Below are positions 13,840 through 14,993 of a stretch of DNA of 14,993 bases, piece by piece. The DNA comes from RGIG3701 sp017403345 (GTDB lineage Bacteria > Planctomycetota > Planctomycetia > Pirellulales > Thermoguttaceae), in contig JAFQOH010000029.1 of assembly GCA_017403345.1 (NCBI GenBank), forward strand, positions 1 through 14,993, read 5' to 3'. Below the pieces are notes generated by a model that saw nothing but the letters and a program-made list of their open reading frames with translations, made no database searches and had not been told where the DNA came from. Positions within the stretch are counted from its first letter, which is position 1; every line of letters starts with the position of its first letter. Position numbers and translations under genes: made by a program.

Positions 13840-14993
13840 ATGGACGAATTTTTGGCCAGAAGCGTTTCTTTGCCTGAAACGGTCGGAGAGTGTATTTTCG
13901 ATCCGGCGGGGAATGTGTGTCCGGAGCCGGCAGCGGAAGCGGAAGATGAAATTCCGGAATCGATCATGTGTGAGCTGGTCCGCGGGATCGTGCCTGGCCT
14001 TGCGTCGGAAGGAGGCGGTCATTCGGGGAAGGAGCGGGATGAGATCCGGCTGGAATCGAAACGCACGTCGCTTTTTTTGCAGTCTCTGGCTTCTGCGCTG
14101 GAAAATTTTCTCGATATTTTAGGCGAGCCGTTTGAATTTTCAGCGGAAAAAAATCGCGAGTCCGCACATTTGCCGCTCAAGCGCCCAAAGACTTTTCAGG
14201 GAGCGGGATTTTGTGTTACGTTTCCTTTTCGCGGTGAGATCGGACTCTTTTTGATCGCGGAGCAGGGGGAGATCCTGCCGAATTGGGCTGCGAATCCCGG
14301 AATCGCAGGGAAATCCAGGATTCTGCTGTTGGCGAATGAGCTGGAGCGTCTTTTCTCCATTGAGGCGAAAAGTGAAGCGGAGCTGGCGGCGAGACTGAGG
14401 GACCCGGCTGCGAATGACTCTGAGATCCGGCAGGCGGGAACTTTTTATGGTACCGATGATTTTTTTTACGGAAAGATCGTGTCGCTCGAGCGGCTTTTTG
14501 AGTCTCTGGCTGCGGAAGAACGTTTTGTTTTTCGCTCCTTTTCCATCCGAAAATTCAACGGCCATGAAGGGTCTGCGTGGATGCTTGCTCCTGTCGCGGA
14601 TCTGAGCGTACTTTACCAAAACCGGATCGAAGAAGACGCGGCGGCTCAGCTTTCTGCCTGCGGTCTGAGGCCCATCCGTGCTCTTGAGTCGGTTCCGTTC
14701 GAAACTGTGCCGGAAACTGCGTCGGAAACTGCGTCGGAAACTGTGCCGGAAACTGTGCCGGAAACTGTGCCGGAAACTGTGCCGGAAACTGTGCCGGAAA
14801 CTGTGCCGGAAACTGTGCCGGAAACTGCGTCGGAAACTGCGTCGGAAACTGCGTCGGAAACTGTGCCGGAAACTGTGCCGGAAACTGTGCCGGAAACTGT
14901 GCCGGAAACTGTGCCGGAAACTGTGCCGGAAACTGTGCCGGAAACTGTGCCGGAAACTGCGTCGGAAACTGCGTCGGAAACTGCGTCGGAAAC
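13840..14993 (+). CDS. Partial gene, FliN/FliM-like planctomycete N-terminal domain with ETVP/ETAS repeat linker
   Basis: The frame opens at ATG 13840 (GTG 13837 and TTG 13834 are alternatives; the upstream stop is TGA 13816-13818) and is still open at the window edge, 384 codons later. Residues 1-287 are a normal mixed-composition domain. The stretch at about 118-172 (G-A-G-F-C-V-T-F, G-L-F-L-I-A, I-L-P-N-W-A-A-N-P, G-K-S, L-A-N-E-L) resembles the N-terminal domain I recall from planctomycete FliN-like motor-switch proteins, where a C-terminal SpoA domain follows a variable linker. That C-terminal part would lie beyond the window, so the assignment is tentative. From residue 288 the protein is pure E-T-V-P / E-T-A-S tetrapeptides. 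If the assignment is right, the repeat is the linker between sensor-like and C-ring domains. There are no membrane segments or signal peptide, so it is probably cytoplasmic. Confidence 0.6.
   Translation, partial: MDEFLARSVSLPETVGECIFDPAGNVCPEPAAEAEDEIPESIMCELVRGIVPGLASEGGGHSGKERDEIRLESKRTSLFLQSLASALENFLDILGEPFEFSAEKNRESAHLPLKRPKTFQGAGFCVTFPFRGEIGLFLIAEQGEILPNWAANPGIAGKSRILLLANELERLFSIEAKSEAELAARLRDPAANDSEIRQAGTFYGTDDFFYGKIVSLERLFESLAAEERFVFRSFSIRKFNGHEGSAWMLAPVADLSVLYQNRIEEDAAAQLSACGLRPIRALESVPFETVPETASETASETVPETVPETVPETVPETVPETVPETVPETASETASETASETVPETVPETVPETVPETVPETVPETVPETVPETASETASETASE
14701..14993. repeat. 12-bp two-letter tandem repeat (at least 24 units), continuing past the window
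   Basis: Twenty-four complete 12-bp units plus five bases of the next run to the window edge. Only two unit types occur, GAAACTGTGCCG (E-T-V-P, call V) and GAAACTGCGTCG (E-T-A-S, call A), with no intermediates. Their order is V, 2 A, 7 V, 3 A, 8 V, 3 A, which indicates a higher-order repeat of about 9-11 units as well as single-unit duplication. Confidence 0.95.

Noticed and set aside
14701..14993. CRISPR-like array
   Set aside because: The units are 12 bp with no unique spacers and are in frame with the upstream coding region, so this is a coding tandem repeat.

Overview
The window reads as chromosomal DNA of a planctomycete (Planctomycetota, probably a Pirellula-like lineage). GC content is moderate, about 55% by eye. 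The evidence for this is the pair of large BatA-type and VWA membrane proteins, a long-form UbiD-family decarboxylase, a secreted acidic HEAT-repeat protein with a receiver-like fold, and a protein resembling the N-terminal half of planctomycete FliN-like motor-switch proteins. This assignment rests on family resemblance recalled from memory, not on a database search.

Layout from left to right. Positions 171-2444 (minus) encode a VWA/GATase-like membrane protein. Positions 2445-2745 are a divergent intergenic region with a promoter candidate for each direction and a perfect 7-3-7 dyad. Positions 2746-3531 (plus) are queE, for the 7-deazaguanine pathway (queuosine and archaeosine-like bases). 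Positions 3580-6039 (minus) encode a BatA-N/VWA-like membrane protein behind a near-consensus sigma-70 promoter. Positions 6258-8270 (minus) are a UbiD-family decarboxylase, tightly coupled to the gene before it. Positions 8280-11708 (minus) are a large exported acidic HEAT-like protein. Positions 11907-13328 (minus) are argH, argininosuccinate lyase. After about 510 bp without a convincing gene, a plus-strand gene starts at 13840 and is still open at the window edge, inside a long 12-bp tandem repeat.

The two VWA-type proteins are probably partners in a MoxR/Bat-like membrane complex, with queE lying between them on the opposite strand. The HEAT-like protein and the UbiD-family enzyme form a two-gene transcription unit with a ribosome binding site overlapping the first gene's stop codon. 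argH and queE look like ordinary housekeeping genes.

The most unusual aspect is the density of short tandem repeats. Every repeat inside a gene has a period divisible by three (12, 15, 18 or 24 bp), whereas the repeats lying wholly or partly outside genes have periods of 8, 11 and 22 bp. A second genome-level signal is a strong excess of the palindrome GGATCC. The best candidates for something undescribed are the exported pseudo-receiver in the HEAT-like protein and the two-letter repeat (ETVP/ETAS) in the last gene. I see no CRISPR array, insertion sequence, tRNA or rRNA.
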